This document shows, one piece after another, positions 37,650 to 49,600 of a DNA stretch of 64,000 bases. A program made the position numbers and the translations under genes. The DNA comes from Holacanthus passer (lineage: Eukaryota; Chordata; Actinopteri; Pomacanthidae), in contig JAFREQ010000068.1 in assembly GCA_025331565.1 (NCBI GenBank), forward strand, positions 248,001-312,000, written 5' to 3'. The notes beneath the pieces were generated by a model. It worked only from the letters and a program-made list of their open reading frames with translations, was not told the origin of the DNA and did no database searches. Numbering within the stretch: position 1 is the stretch's first letter; the number at the start of each line of letters is the position of its first letter.

Positions 37650-40600
37650 CACACAGTCTGAAGTCTTCACCCCACTCGGCTCAGTCTGTGTGTAAAGGCA
37701 ATGATCACCCCGTAATTTAATGAAGGTTTACATCATATTTTGTATTTTTACAACAGATGACTTCATTTTGACTTTGAATCATTTTTGGATTATTGCTGCA
37801 CAAAAATGTATAAGAACTGCAAATTATATGTTAAGAAATGTCCTTTCATCTACATATATACAACCCAGATTCCAAAAAAGTTGGGACGCAATGCAGCCAT
37901 TTACAAAAAACACTGTGTTTACGACGACGGTTTCACAAAGTGTTCCTGAGTCCGTGTAGTAATATACAGTTTTATCTCTTCAAGCCTCTAAAAAATATAT
38001 GAAGCACAAAACACTGAATTCAGAGTGCAGATATTGGTCTCTTGCCATGATAACAAGTAAAGTGAAACAAATGGTAAGAATTCAGACCAGGTGCAGAAAA
38101 ATATATTGATTCTGGATTATTTTCCATTATTACGCCAGAGATGGAAAATTTCATTACACGTTGAGTTTTCCCAGCCTTGGAACTGAAACTGTCAACACTG
38201 TTTTAATGTATTCAGCTGGATCAAAGAATCAGAACATCTGTGTTACTGTGTGTGTGTGTATGTGTGTGTGTGTGACGTCCTTACCAGTCGGTGTGTACCG
38301 CCACATTGCTCACGGCGCAGTAGCCAGGTTCCTGGTCATCGCCGCACAGGTCCACGGTCAGGGACGCAGCCTGCATGATGACAGAAAACACACACACGTG
38401 CATGTCATGTGTGATCGTCTTTTAAGACTAACAGCTGTTAAGTTACAGAGTTGTTGCTGGAGGAGCTTTTTTTTGAATGGTTGACTGCGGTTGACATAGT
38501 TGGTTGCAGAGCTCAACCACCAACAGGCTGCGTCAGTCGCTGTTGTTTCGTGGCAGATGGCGACTCATCAAACGCTCAATCAATATCGCTCTGCTTCTGC
38601 CTCCTTATAATCTGTGTCATGTGGGAGTGAGTGCTTGGACTGGTTCTGCACAAACACTGTCAGAGTTAAATTCTAGTTTATCAGAGGCATGAATAATCTC
38701 ATTAGGTTCAACGTCAGTGGGTAAACTTTTTTGGGGAAAAGTGTCCTGATGGTGGATTTGTCTCAATAGAAATCTCGATGAAGTCGTTAAACAGCTCAGT
38801 TATGTTCAAAACAGTTATGCAAACATTTTATTTCACTTTCACTTATAATTTTATAATTTTATCTTAATTTCACATAATAAAAACTCCATATTTTTAAGGG
38901 ATTATATAGTGCATGCAAGATAACAGTGTTGGTAGGCGACAGACATGAGAACTCTGTCGAAGAGAATAAGTACTTCCCAAAATGTTGATCAATTCCTTTA
39001 GCAAAAGATTTAGTGAGGATGGAGATTCTGTGACTGTCATAATGTGATTCCCTGCCTCGACATATTTTTTTCTCTGTGCACATCTTCAAGACTGAAAACA
39101 CATGAGAGTCTGTCAGACTAAATATCTTCTCATGCACTCGAGCATAACTTTCACTGCAGGGTTCTGCCTCCACTCATCATTTCTCCTCGAGTATTTATGT
39201 TACTAAGTCCTGTTGGATGGTTAGTGTGAGCTCTGTCCACCACACGGCATGTAGGCCCGTCATTTTTCACCAATCCATCACAGTGGTTGATGGGATAGTG
39301 GCATAAAAATGCCATACATTACAGGAAACAATTTCTATTTCCCGTTAATGGTACGAAAGCTTTTGACCAGATGTGGGCTGTTCTCTCACCGTCTCCGAGA
39401 GGGAACGAGCCGACGAGGAGGAAAAGAAATGGGCTGGTGAGGAAACTGTCCGGAAAAGTGTGTGAAAGTGTTGAAAAACCGGGGCAATCGTGCTCCACCT
39501 CTCCTGGATCTAAAGTAAACACGGACCACACCGACCCGGATCTCCAACACGAATCATCCAGGAGAGCTCGACCCCAAGCATGCACACACACACACACACA
39601 CACCCCCACACACACACTTGAGTCACACTTGAGTCAGACACATGGACACGTACACAGAACCAAGTCAGAGTCAAACACTCACACACCAACTCTGTGTCAA
39701 CAGGAACATCAGGATCGGTCTTGAACACATTCGTGACTCTCTGAAAAACGTCAGAACCACATGAGCATTTTATTAATGTCTTTCCCTGTGATCAAAGACG
39801 CTGCAGCCCGGCCTTAAATACAGACTGCTGCACTCACTGTCAAGTGTCTCACACTGTGGTGGAGAAAATATTCTTCTCAAGAAACCCTTCAAAATGAATA
39901 CTGACTGCAACACGAAAGGATGAGCGGCGTGTTTTTGTGGACACTGAAGGAAATGTGGAGAAATGTTGTTTTCTCTGTGACTAATAATGGAGAGACCATC
40001 GCATTGCTCTCTGTTGTGGTGGAGACACTGAGTGAAACTGCTGGTACACATTTGTTGTCTGCTTGTTTCTAGGACAAATAATTCAATTAATCAAAAACCT
40101 GATGATTAGCCGCCGGTGCTAATCAGCCACAGCAAGTCCTGAACTGTCGAACTACATTTTCAAACCTTATTCACAAGAAGTTTTTGTTGTTTGTTCTGAC
40201 TTCTGTGGACGCATTGACTAAGCTATTGATCATCACCAACAACTCTTGCACAGGCCTTCATTGCGTGTAAACAAGGGTTTGCTGAAGTTGACTTGGAAAA
40301 CTCATAAACAAACCTTGAGGAAAAAACTAAGAAGTTTAGGAAAAGAGTACATAAATATTGTTCCTGTTACTCAGGATAATCATCACATGTAGTTTTAACA
40401 GTTTTCAAACTGAACTACTGACCAAAACATTGTGACAAAACAGTGAACTGACCCTTTTAATTGACTCCTTACATTCAAAACTGCTCCAAAAGCCTTTAAA
40501 GCTGCAATAAATTTTATATGAACAGTAGATGAAATGAGTTTGTGTGATGTGAAAAAGCTTATACTGGCGTCTTCTAGCTGATTGTTTTGGTTTGTTTTGA

Positions 40601-43600
40601 TTCACTCTTGTTTCCATCAATAGCAGGTAACTTTTCTTAAAGCTGTAATAAACCACTGTTCACTACCTGCTCAGCACCAAATGTCACAGACAAAGTTATT
40701 GACAAGCTGGTGAACAGAGGAGAGCGTTTAGCAGCTAAGGAGTTGGATGGTGGAGACCAAAGCAGAGCTAAAACTTATATTGTATTCAACAGAAAAATGA
40801 CTCCAAATGAATGACAATGATGCACCCGTGAAAATAAATCACCGTTTTGTTTACAGCTTGTTGCACAACACTCGAATGCATGGCCAAAAAATATTAAATC
40901 GATGAATGCAGATCTAAACAGCAAAACTGAACCACTATGTTGAAACCTGTGATAGTGTCACAATTTTAACTGTCTACATATTCAACCTTTTTGTTATCAG
41001 ATACACTGGTAAACTGTTAGATTAGTGTGGGTCTAGATGAAGATGACTGCAGCACTGTGTGTGAACTTTCTGCTCCCTGTCATTACTGGGAGCCTTCAAG
41101 AAGAAGAAGAAGACCGTGTCTGTGGCTTCTGTCTGCGTTTGACACTGGCTCAGGTTTCAGGAGGCAGGTACTGAGAACACACCTCAGGCCTGACCACCAA
41201 AATGACCCACAGAGCCTTTTGCAAACATAGTGATCAGCTTCACTTTACACCACCTGAGGGAGCTGGCACTTGAGGCATGACGCACACACATTTCTCTGTC
41301 ATTCCTCAAGAGCCCTAACACGGCCACCTCCGCTATTCACAGGGCACTATAGACAGAATCACAGCTCTCAACGTGTGCTGGATTCCTTTCCGTCCCGTCA
41401 CTCTGCACCATCTCAAAACTGACACTTTAACGATTTTACCAGCTTCCTATGAAACTCTCAGTGCACGGTGGGAAATGACAGATTTGAAGGCCAGCAGGAG
41501 AGCTACATTACAGAAGGTTTGACAGGGGCCTGGTTGGACTTTTTTCCCTCTTTCCTTGCCACTGCATTGCTGGCAGGGAGAAGCCTCTCATTCAGAGCAC
41601 AGGAGACAGCATTTCAACCTTCAGGGTCATTTTGGATCCTCGTATTGTAAATCACAACCAGCAATAAAATATAATGACAAACCATGAAAACCATGAGCTG
41701 AGCTACCCGTGGTTTTGGGGATTTTAATTATCATCTGATGGTGCAAAAAAGAATATAAGGCCTAATTTGGATGCACGTTTCAGCTATAAAAGCCCAGGAC
41801 ATAAATGCTATTGATAGTGCAGCTCAAGTCCATACCATGTGGCATTTCTCAGATTTTCCACATTGTTTCAGCTACTAGACCCATAAGAACTATTAAACTA
41901 CTAAATGATAAAGCTTTTCAAGAATGCACGATGAAAAAGCTTTAACATATGAGACGTTCTTACCATCCCAGCTCTCCTGGCGATGACGGTGTGAAACTGC
42001 CCGTCTGAAACTTTTATCATGGTCATCAGTTTATAAGTTCCACTTCCCAAGTTGAAGGAGAAGCGCATCCGTCCCTCGAAGATCTCCAGAGCCAGGAACT
42101 CCGCCTTGTCTCCGGTCTGGTTATCGTGGTTGTACATAAGCAGCGCGTTGCTCTTCAGGGTAGCAAACTTGATATATATGTAGTTATTGTTGGGATCCAG
42201 AGACGGAAACTCCATGTAGGAAAGCTCCTCAAAGCCATAGCTGTTCAGTTCACAGTGTTTGCCGAAAACCCCTGAGGACAAAAACAGACCATAAGAGGAC
42301 TCACAGAGGAAGCCAATGAATGATTCACAGAGCTGCTGCGATAAAAATGTCTACAGATAAAACAGAATCTTTATCAAGTTTTATTATATGTTGTGTATTT
42401 AGTTGTAACAAAGCAGATATCGCCGCTGTCACATCGTCATCTTGCATCGTTGAAAAACCTTTGCCTAATTTGGATGCTCATTGATGACAGCGGAGACAAA
42501 GCATGAAAAATGGAGACACAAAATGAAATGACAGTGTCCACATTTGTTTAAGAAATCATCGACTAATAATGGCACGACTTTCTTTTCTTTAGGAAGATTG
42601 CATGAAATTGTCTGCCTTGCTTTTCAATTTAGCTCGCTAATACCCCGAGAAAGTTTCCTACTATTACTTACCAAATGGACAATGACAGTAATATCCATCC
42701 ACCCGATTCTGACAGGACCCGCCATTAAAACAAGGGTTACATTCACAGTGATTGATGATGGAATCACACGTTTTGCCTGGGTTCACAGAACAACACAAAT
42801 TAAAATGGATGAGGTGGCAGACAACACAGGAAAACCCAGAGGGGAAAACAGTTCACTTTCCCCACAGGCCAAGTCATGCAGGCCTTTCATCACCTCACAG
42901 CTGAGAAATGCACTGAAAAATCTGGGCTCCAACAAGTCATTTAAACTTGTTGTGAGTCCTGAAGTCTTATTTGGGCTAAAACAACCATAAAATATATAAT
43001 AGGAAGATGTAATTTCACCTGTCTAAGTGCAGTTTCATGTATTTAAATTTTCTCCTGAAAGAAGTGACGCTATTTTGGAATAAAAATCACTTGTCCGAGA
43101 TGACATCATTTGATCCAAAACAACATCTTGAAACTTTCATAGGAAAAAAGAAATGATCTCATTCAATTGGCAGATTCTTCTCACAAGGAATAATCAGATT
43201 TTCAAACTCATTGCAAGGTCAAATTACGTTTGGATGGAGGTTGTATTTTTGCAGTGCAGAAAGACAGTTGCAATGTAACTGAGCTGCTGTCACATATAAA
43301 GGCAAACATCTGAATGAGCTGAAACATCATGATAAGGAACGTGACACAAATACAAATAATGGACAGTAAATGATTGAGGCACGATACCACACAGAAAGAC
43401 TGGCAATGAACTCCTGCAAATATATCTGAGGCTGTAAATCCTGCGACAAGTTGCTTAATGGAGACTAATTCTGCTGCCAGAAAACAGGCGGGGGAAAACA
43501 GGAAGTTGAGAGTTCACTGTGAGGGCATGCAAACTACTGTAAGTCAATAGGTGCATTTCTTCAGGAGGCTCATTTATCTTGATGAAACCTAAAGATTTGT

Positions 43601-46600
43601 GGTCATTTTTTATTGTCATAATAAAAACGGACAGTAATGACTTGACTTGAGGCAAATCGTCTGCTACAGCCCACTTTGAAAATGTCTTTCAGATGCTGGA
43701 GTCAACGGCTGGACAACGTGCAAGAGTCAAATGAGTGTTCTAAATAAGTCCACTTAAAAATCCACTCCCTTTTATCAAGGGTAATAATGCAGCGTATTCA
43801 TTACATGTCCAAACGAAAAAGGCCTGATTGGATCTTTTATAAAGCTGCTCATTTGTCACATAACTCATAACAGAGCTAAATGAGAAATCTTTGATTAAGA
43901 AATCCTTGTGTTTACAGTCGGATTAGAAATGTGTGTGGTCATAGCTGCGTGCACATGAAGGCACACAATGAAATGTGATACTGGTGAACTGTCTGTGAGT
44001 CCGGACAGGGTCAGCTTCACATCATCTTATTTATTAAAGCAAACATGGCAGGCTGATATACATCACAGCTGATACCCCCCAACTAGCAATCTGAAAACCA
44101 AACTGTTTTTGGCAGCTTGCTTGTATGCTATGGCTACAACACCTCTTGGAAACATTCAGAAGCAAATATTTTCTTTGGACTCAAAGTCAAGTGTGTGAGT
44201 ACATTATTGTGTGAGTGTCAGTGTGTCTCTGTGTGTCTCAACGTGTTTTTGTTTTCCAAGCCTAACATGAGTGACTCTGTGGTCGGACATAAAATGTGAC
44301 TCCTGAGTGTATATTACCTGCGAATCCAGATTTGCAGAGGCAGTTGAAGCCGCCAGGGAAGTTCTGGCACAGCGCCCCGTTCTTGCAGGGATTGGAAAGG
44401 CATTCGTTGACGTCCCTCTCACAGGCCATCCCGGTGAAACCTTCGGGACAGGTGCAGGAGAAACCCCCCACCAGATTGTGGCAGGTGCCGCCATTGTGGC
44501 AGGGTGATGGCTGGCACTCGTCAATGTCTGTCTCACACAGAGCTCCTGTGTATCCTGGCCTGCAGCTGCAGGCGTAGGGCTGCAGGGGGTGGTTGGAAAC
44601 AAGGATCACTGGGACACTTTCTTCTATCTTCATATCAGGCCCGACACTGAGACGCCTCTTGCAGCTGCCTCCATTCTGGCACGGGTTACGTGTGCATGGA
44701 TCATGGTCCACTGCATCTATTTGCACCCCACTCTGTCTATATAAAATGTCTTTGATACTCTGGAAGAATGTGGCCACACCGCTGGGGTTGACATATTGTC
44801 CGTGGCCCCGTTTCACAGCTGCCATTAGGAAAGTCTGATTGTTGAGTTCAAACGCTCCATAAAGCAGCACCCCTGTGCCTAGTCCTGCTAGCTGAGAGTT
44901 GGCAATGCGTAGGAAGCTGAGGTAGTGGTTGGTAAGGAAGCTTTTGACTCCTTGAGAGTTGAGTCGGATGAGAATGCTATTGTCCACTGTGGCATTCGTG
45001 AAACCCATGAAAAGGACTCGGGCTGTATTGCTGACTGAGCCATGGACACCATCACTGCTACGGATGGTTATTTCAAAAGTTCCATCTGTCGAGCGGGCTT
45101 TAGAGTTGAGGCTGCATGTTCCAGTTGGGATATTAAACAGCCCGGAGGAAGGAGGAATAAGGGAGCAGTGAAACCTGTCCTGAATGTCAGGGTCTTGTGG
45201 TTTGACATCACCCAAAGATCCTCCGGGAAACATGTTCCCAAAGTAGTGAACAAAGATTTCCATGGATCTCGGCTCTGAAGGATTGTCATTCTGATCATTT
45301 ATTTTGATGTGAATTGTTCCTGTTGAGGACATTTGAGGCACACCAGAGTCCTTGATTACAACAGAGAGGTAGAAGTCGCTAATCTGTTCTCTGTCGATCT
45401 CCCGACTGGTGGTTAAGACTCCAGCTGGACTAAGGCTGAAGTAGCTGTTGGCAGAGCCAGAACTCTGAAGGCTGAATAAGAAAGGGCCTTGGTTGGGTGG
45501 TAGATCTGGGTCGGACGCTGTTAGTGTTGTAACTGCAGTGCCAGCTCTCTGATTCTCCATTACCTCAGCATAGGCGGTTGTCAACGTTGGACCGTTATCG
45601 TTGATATCTTCCAGATTCACAATCACGGTGGTGCTTCCGGTTGCAGGAGGTGTGCCAGTATCCACAGCAAGAACCGTTAGATTATACACAGGAGTTGTTT
45701 CTCTGTCTAGCTCTGCAGCCACAGACACTTGGCCAGTTTTTGGGTTGATAGTGAAAACATTTTTATCAAACTCAGGGGCAATGGAGTATGAAAACCTGCT
45801 CCAGCTCGGGACAGAGTCTGAGTCCTCTGCACTCACAAATGTAACCAGACCACCCGGTGAAAGACCTTCACTAACCTGCACATCATACAGTTCTTGGGTG
45901 AAAACAGGAGGATCGTTGGCATCAAGAATTGTAATATTCACAAACACCTCGTCAATGTCCGCCCCACGGATGCTTCCTGTGTTCTTCGCCAACACCTTCA
46001 GTGAAATCTTTTCCTCTTTCTCACGATCTAGAGTACCTGTGACATAAATCTGGCCTGTCTTCTTGTTGATGCCGAAGCCCTTCTTTCTGCTCTTCCCAAA
46101 AATGAGGTAGTAAACCACTCCATCATCTCCTTGGTCTCGATCACTGGCGAACACTTCCCCGACCACTGTGCCTTTTGGAGCGGCTTCAGAGATTTCAAAG
46201 TAGTACTGTTTGGAGACAAAGCGGGGTACGTATTCATTGGCTCCCTTCAGCTGAATGTTGACATTGGCGAAGCTGCAGCGCTCCTCGTCTGGGACATTAA
46301 AGGCCTTTACTGTTAAATGGTAGACCTGCTTAGCCTCGTAATCCAAGAAGCCCTGGGTGGTGATGGTGCCCGTGTTCGGGTCAATAACAAAGAGGTCACT
46401 GTCTGATGACTGTATCACATAAGCCATGACTGCGTTAGCTCCCGAGTCACGGTCCAGGGCGTTCATTTTGACCACAGTGGTGCCGCTGGGAACATTCTCC
46501 TGCACAATGGGGAAGTACTCATCGGGATCAAAGACAGGGGGGTTGTCATTCACATCTGTAACATGTACTGTGACAGACACATAGCTTGTTTTTGAAATCC

Positions 46601-49600
46601 AACCACCGTCAGTGGCTGAAACTCTAAGCTCGTGTTGTTGCTTCTCTTCAAAGTCCAGAGGGTGAGCTAAGGATAACACTCCAGTTTTACCATTCAGTGA
46701 AAACAGACCCTTGTCGTTGCCTGAAGTAATATTGTAAGTGATAAGGCCATTCATTTCTTTATCTTTGTCTCTGGCAGACAGGGTCCTTATTGCAGTTCCC
46801 ACAGCAAGGCTTTCAGGTACAGTGGCTGAGATTTGGCTTTGTGAGAACTCAGGCGTGTGGTGGTTTTCCTCTGTTACTGCAATTCGCACTGACGTTCGTG
46901 CTGACAAAGGAGGATTTCCTCTGTCACTCGCTGTGGCGTCAATGAGGAACATTTTATTCATGTCAGATGTAAGGGAGGAGGCAACAGTAATCCATCCACT
47001 TGTTTTATCCAGTTTGAATTTACTGGAGCTGTTTCCACCTGTTATTAAGTACTCAACCTCCGAATTAAGGCCAAAGTCTTTTTTGTCATGAGCTACGACC
47101 CTAATCAGTCTGGTGCCAACCTTGACACTTTTAGTGACAGGAGTAAAGTAGCTCGGCGAATCAAACTCTGGGGGATTATCATTGCTGTCTACAATGTTTA
47201 CAATTACTGTCGTCTCACTCATCAAAGGCTTCACTGCCCGGTCGGAGGCTGTGACAATGAAGCTATGGCGATTTATATTTATACTACCAGCACCTGTTGA
47301 GTTCTGATATTTTAACTGCTGCTTCACAAATATCTCTCCAGAGCTGGCGTTAATTCTGAAATACTCCGATTGGGACCGAATGAAATAGAAAATTTTGCCG
47401 TTGAAACCCTCGTCGGGGTCTGTGGCAGACACCTGTGTGACCAGGGAGCCCACTTCAGTGAGCTCAGGGTAGTCCAGATAGTAAGAGGGGCGACTAAATC
47501 TGGGGGCATTATCGTTAATGTCCGTTATAAATATGGTGACATCTGTGCTTACTGTCCAGCCAGAGTCATGAGCAGACACTTTGACAATATAATGATCTGT
47601 ATCTTCTCTATTGAGCGGTCGACTTATTGTTATGTCTCCTGTGTTTGGATTAATACTGAATGGAAGGCTGGTGTCTGTGATTGAATAACGGCTGACGGCA
47701 TTTGAACCAGCGTCCTCGTCTGTGGTGGTGACTCTGGTGACAATATAACCCACTGGAGCGTTTTCAGCCACTGTCGCACTAAAGATCTTAGAAAACCTGG
47801 GAGCGTTGTCATTCACATCCAGTACGTTGATTAGCACTTTCACTGCTGTGTTTTTGGGTGGCAACCCCCGGTCAGTGGCTTTGACTTTCAAATTGTACTG
47901 AGCCACCTTCTCCCGGTCCAGTGGTCTGGTGGTTCGTATTTCACCAGTCGCTCTATTAATGTTGAAACTGTTCTCCTTGTTGCCATCGATGATGGCGTAT
48001 TCGAGCTGTCCGTTAGGCCCGCTGTCCAGATCAACAGCAGAGACCATGAGCACCCGCTGGGTGAAAGGTTCTCCAGTATCTCAGCATGGAAGGGATCCTT
48101 ATCAAACACTGGGTGGTTGTCGTTCACGTCCAGTACTGTTATTTCCACTTTCTCATACGAGGAATAAGGTGGGAAGCCCTGATCTCTGGCCTCAATCCAG
48201 AGAACATATTTCTGAATGTGTTCATAATCTAGTGGATGTCTGATAGACAACTCGCCTGACAGCTGGTCGATATGAAAGGCATAATCCAGGTTTCCACTGG
48301 CGATGTAATATGACAGCGGTCCGCCCCTCATAGAAGAGCCAGTCACCGTTGTGACGACGTGGTTGGTTGGCTGGCTCTCCGGGAACGTGAATACACGCTC
48401 CTTCAGTTTAATGATGGGGAAGTTTCCTCCAGTAACAAAGCGGACGGTCACGGTGGTCGTATCCGTTTTGGGGTTGGCTCCACCGTCTTTTACTCGAACT
48501 GTCAGGGTCACTTCTGAGCTTCCAGTTAACTTCTCGTTGGCAGTGATGGCACCTCGGACGGGATCGATCTTGAACTTCTCAGAGTTACGACCAATCAGAG
48601 AGTAGTGCAGCTGGGAGTTGGAGCCTGAGTCCTCGTCGGTCACAGTAACAGCAAAGACCAGGGACCCTAAAGACATAAATGAGTTTTTGTGGTCAAGATT
48701 TTATGTGATAGTTTGCTTTAAATTTAAAGATGCTTACAATGCACAAACCTGCATATGAACATATAATTTATAAACACAAGGAGCTTTAACAACACTGTTC
48801 TGTAATCATAAAGCCTTATTTAAATATGTAATGTGTTTATCTTCTTAAATCTATTTGAGACTAAATTAAAAAAAAAAAGGTGTGAACAAAAGCACAGTAA
48901 AAGTGAGAACAGGTGTAAACCATAACATTTCTTCTTTTAAAGCAAGTACAAACCTGCTGCAGTAGAAGCGGGTATGTGTGTGACGTAAGGGTGGTGGTGG
49001 AAGCGAGGAGGATTGTCATTGATGTCAGCCACCGTCACGGACACGGTGGCCGAGCTGGACAGGCCCTGGGGCTGCCCTCCATCTGTTGCCACAACCAGCA
49101 GCTGGTAATTGGCCCTGTCCTCTCGATCCAGCAGGGAGCTGGTGATAATCTGCCCCGTGGCCGGGTTGATGGAGAACTGGCCGTGTCCTCCGGTCAGGCT
49201 GTAGCTGTGGGGAAGATAAACAAGGACAAGTGTCAGAGAAATCTTTGTGATTTTTATTATTGCTCCTGCATAGATGCACGTGTTTTTAGTGTTTCAAAGG
49301 TTCATTGTGAAAGGACATTACAAAGTATGAAATTACACAGAATCACCCTTTTAGTCTCCTCAACAGATCTAGAGCTACTTCAATTTCTGCATCATGAGCA
49401 CATCTCATATTACAGAGAGGTAACTGTGTTATTACAGGTGTTTCCGATGTAAATACTGACTGTCAGGTGTTACATGAATCATTCCCCTAAAAGAAGTGTC
49501 CGCATATTGTTTGCTGCACAGCTGGTGCCAGTACTGTCTCGATGTGGTCTATAGAGGGCACTGTTTCAAGCTTCACAACAGCACACTTAATAGAACAACA

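Larger units (their letters stand above)
37169..38284 (-). other. fat4: fat4 intron flanked by complementary AC and GU repeats
   Basis: 1,116 bases. On the transcribed strand an AC repeat (38274-38247) begins about 10 bases after the GTAAGG donor. Three GU tracts (37655-37619, 37517-37487, 37339-37265) and a short GU run touching the acceptor (37182-37171) lie toward the 3' end. A GA tract is at 37479-37445. The intron also contains an inverted-repeat element fragment at 37861-38000. The opposed AC and GU tracts could pair and bring the two splice sites together. Confidence 0.85.
38371..41963 (-). other. fat4: fat4 intron (laminin-G 1)
   Basis: 3,593 bases in phase 0. It contains a CA microsatellite (39583-39617) and a dispersed teleost-type repeat (about 40486-40845). 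The rest is unremarkable, with only short frames open by chance. Confidence 0.85.

Noticed and set aside
42544..42990. Plus-strand frame of 148 codons across an EGF exon
   Set aside because: It runs through the antisense of the EGF 4 exon and intron. No domain is present, and the minus-strand exon explains the open sequence.
45601..46047. Plus-strand frame of 148 codons opposite the cadherin exon
   Set aside because: It is an antisense shadow of continuous coding sequence, with no independent features.
47888..48676. Separate 262-codon cadherin frame overlapping the 1,263-codon frame
   Set aside because: It is not a second gene. It is the first part of the same fat4 exon, displaced by the one-base frame break.
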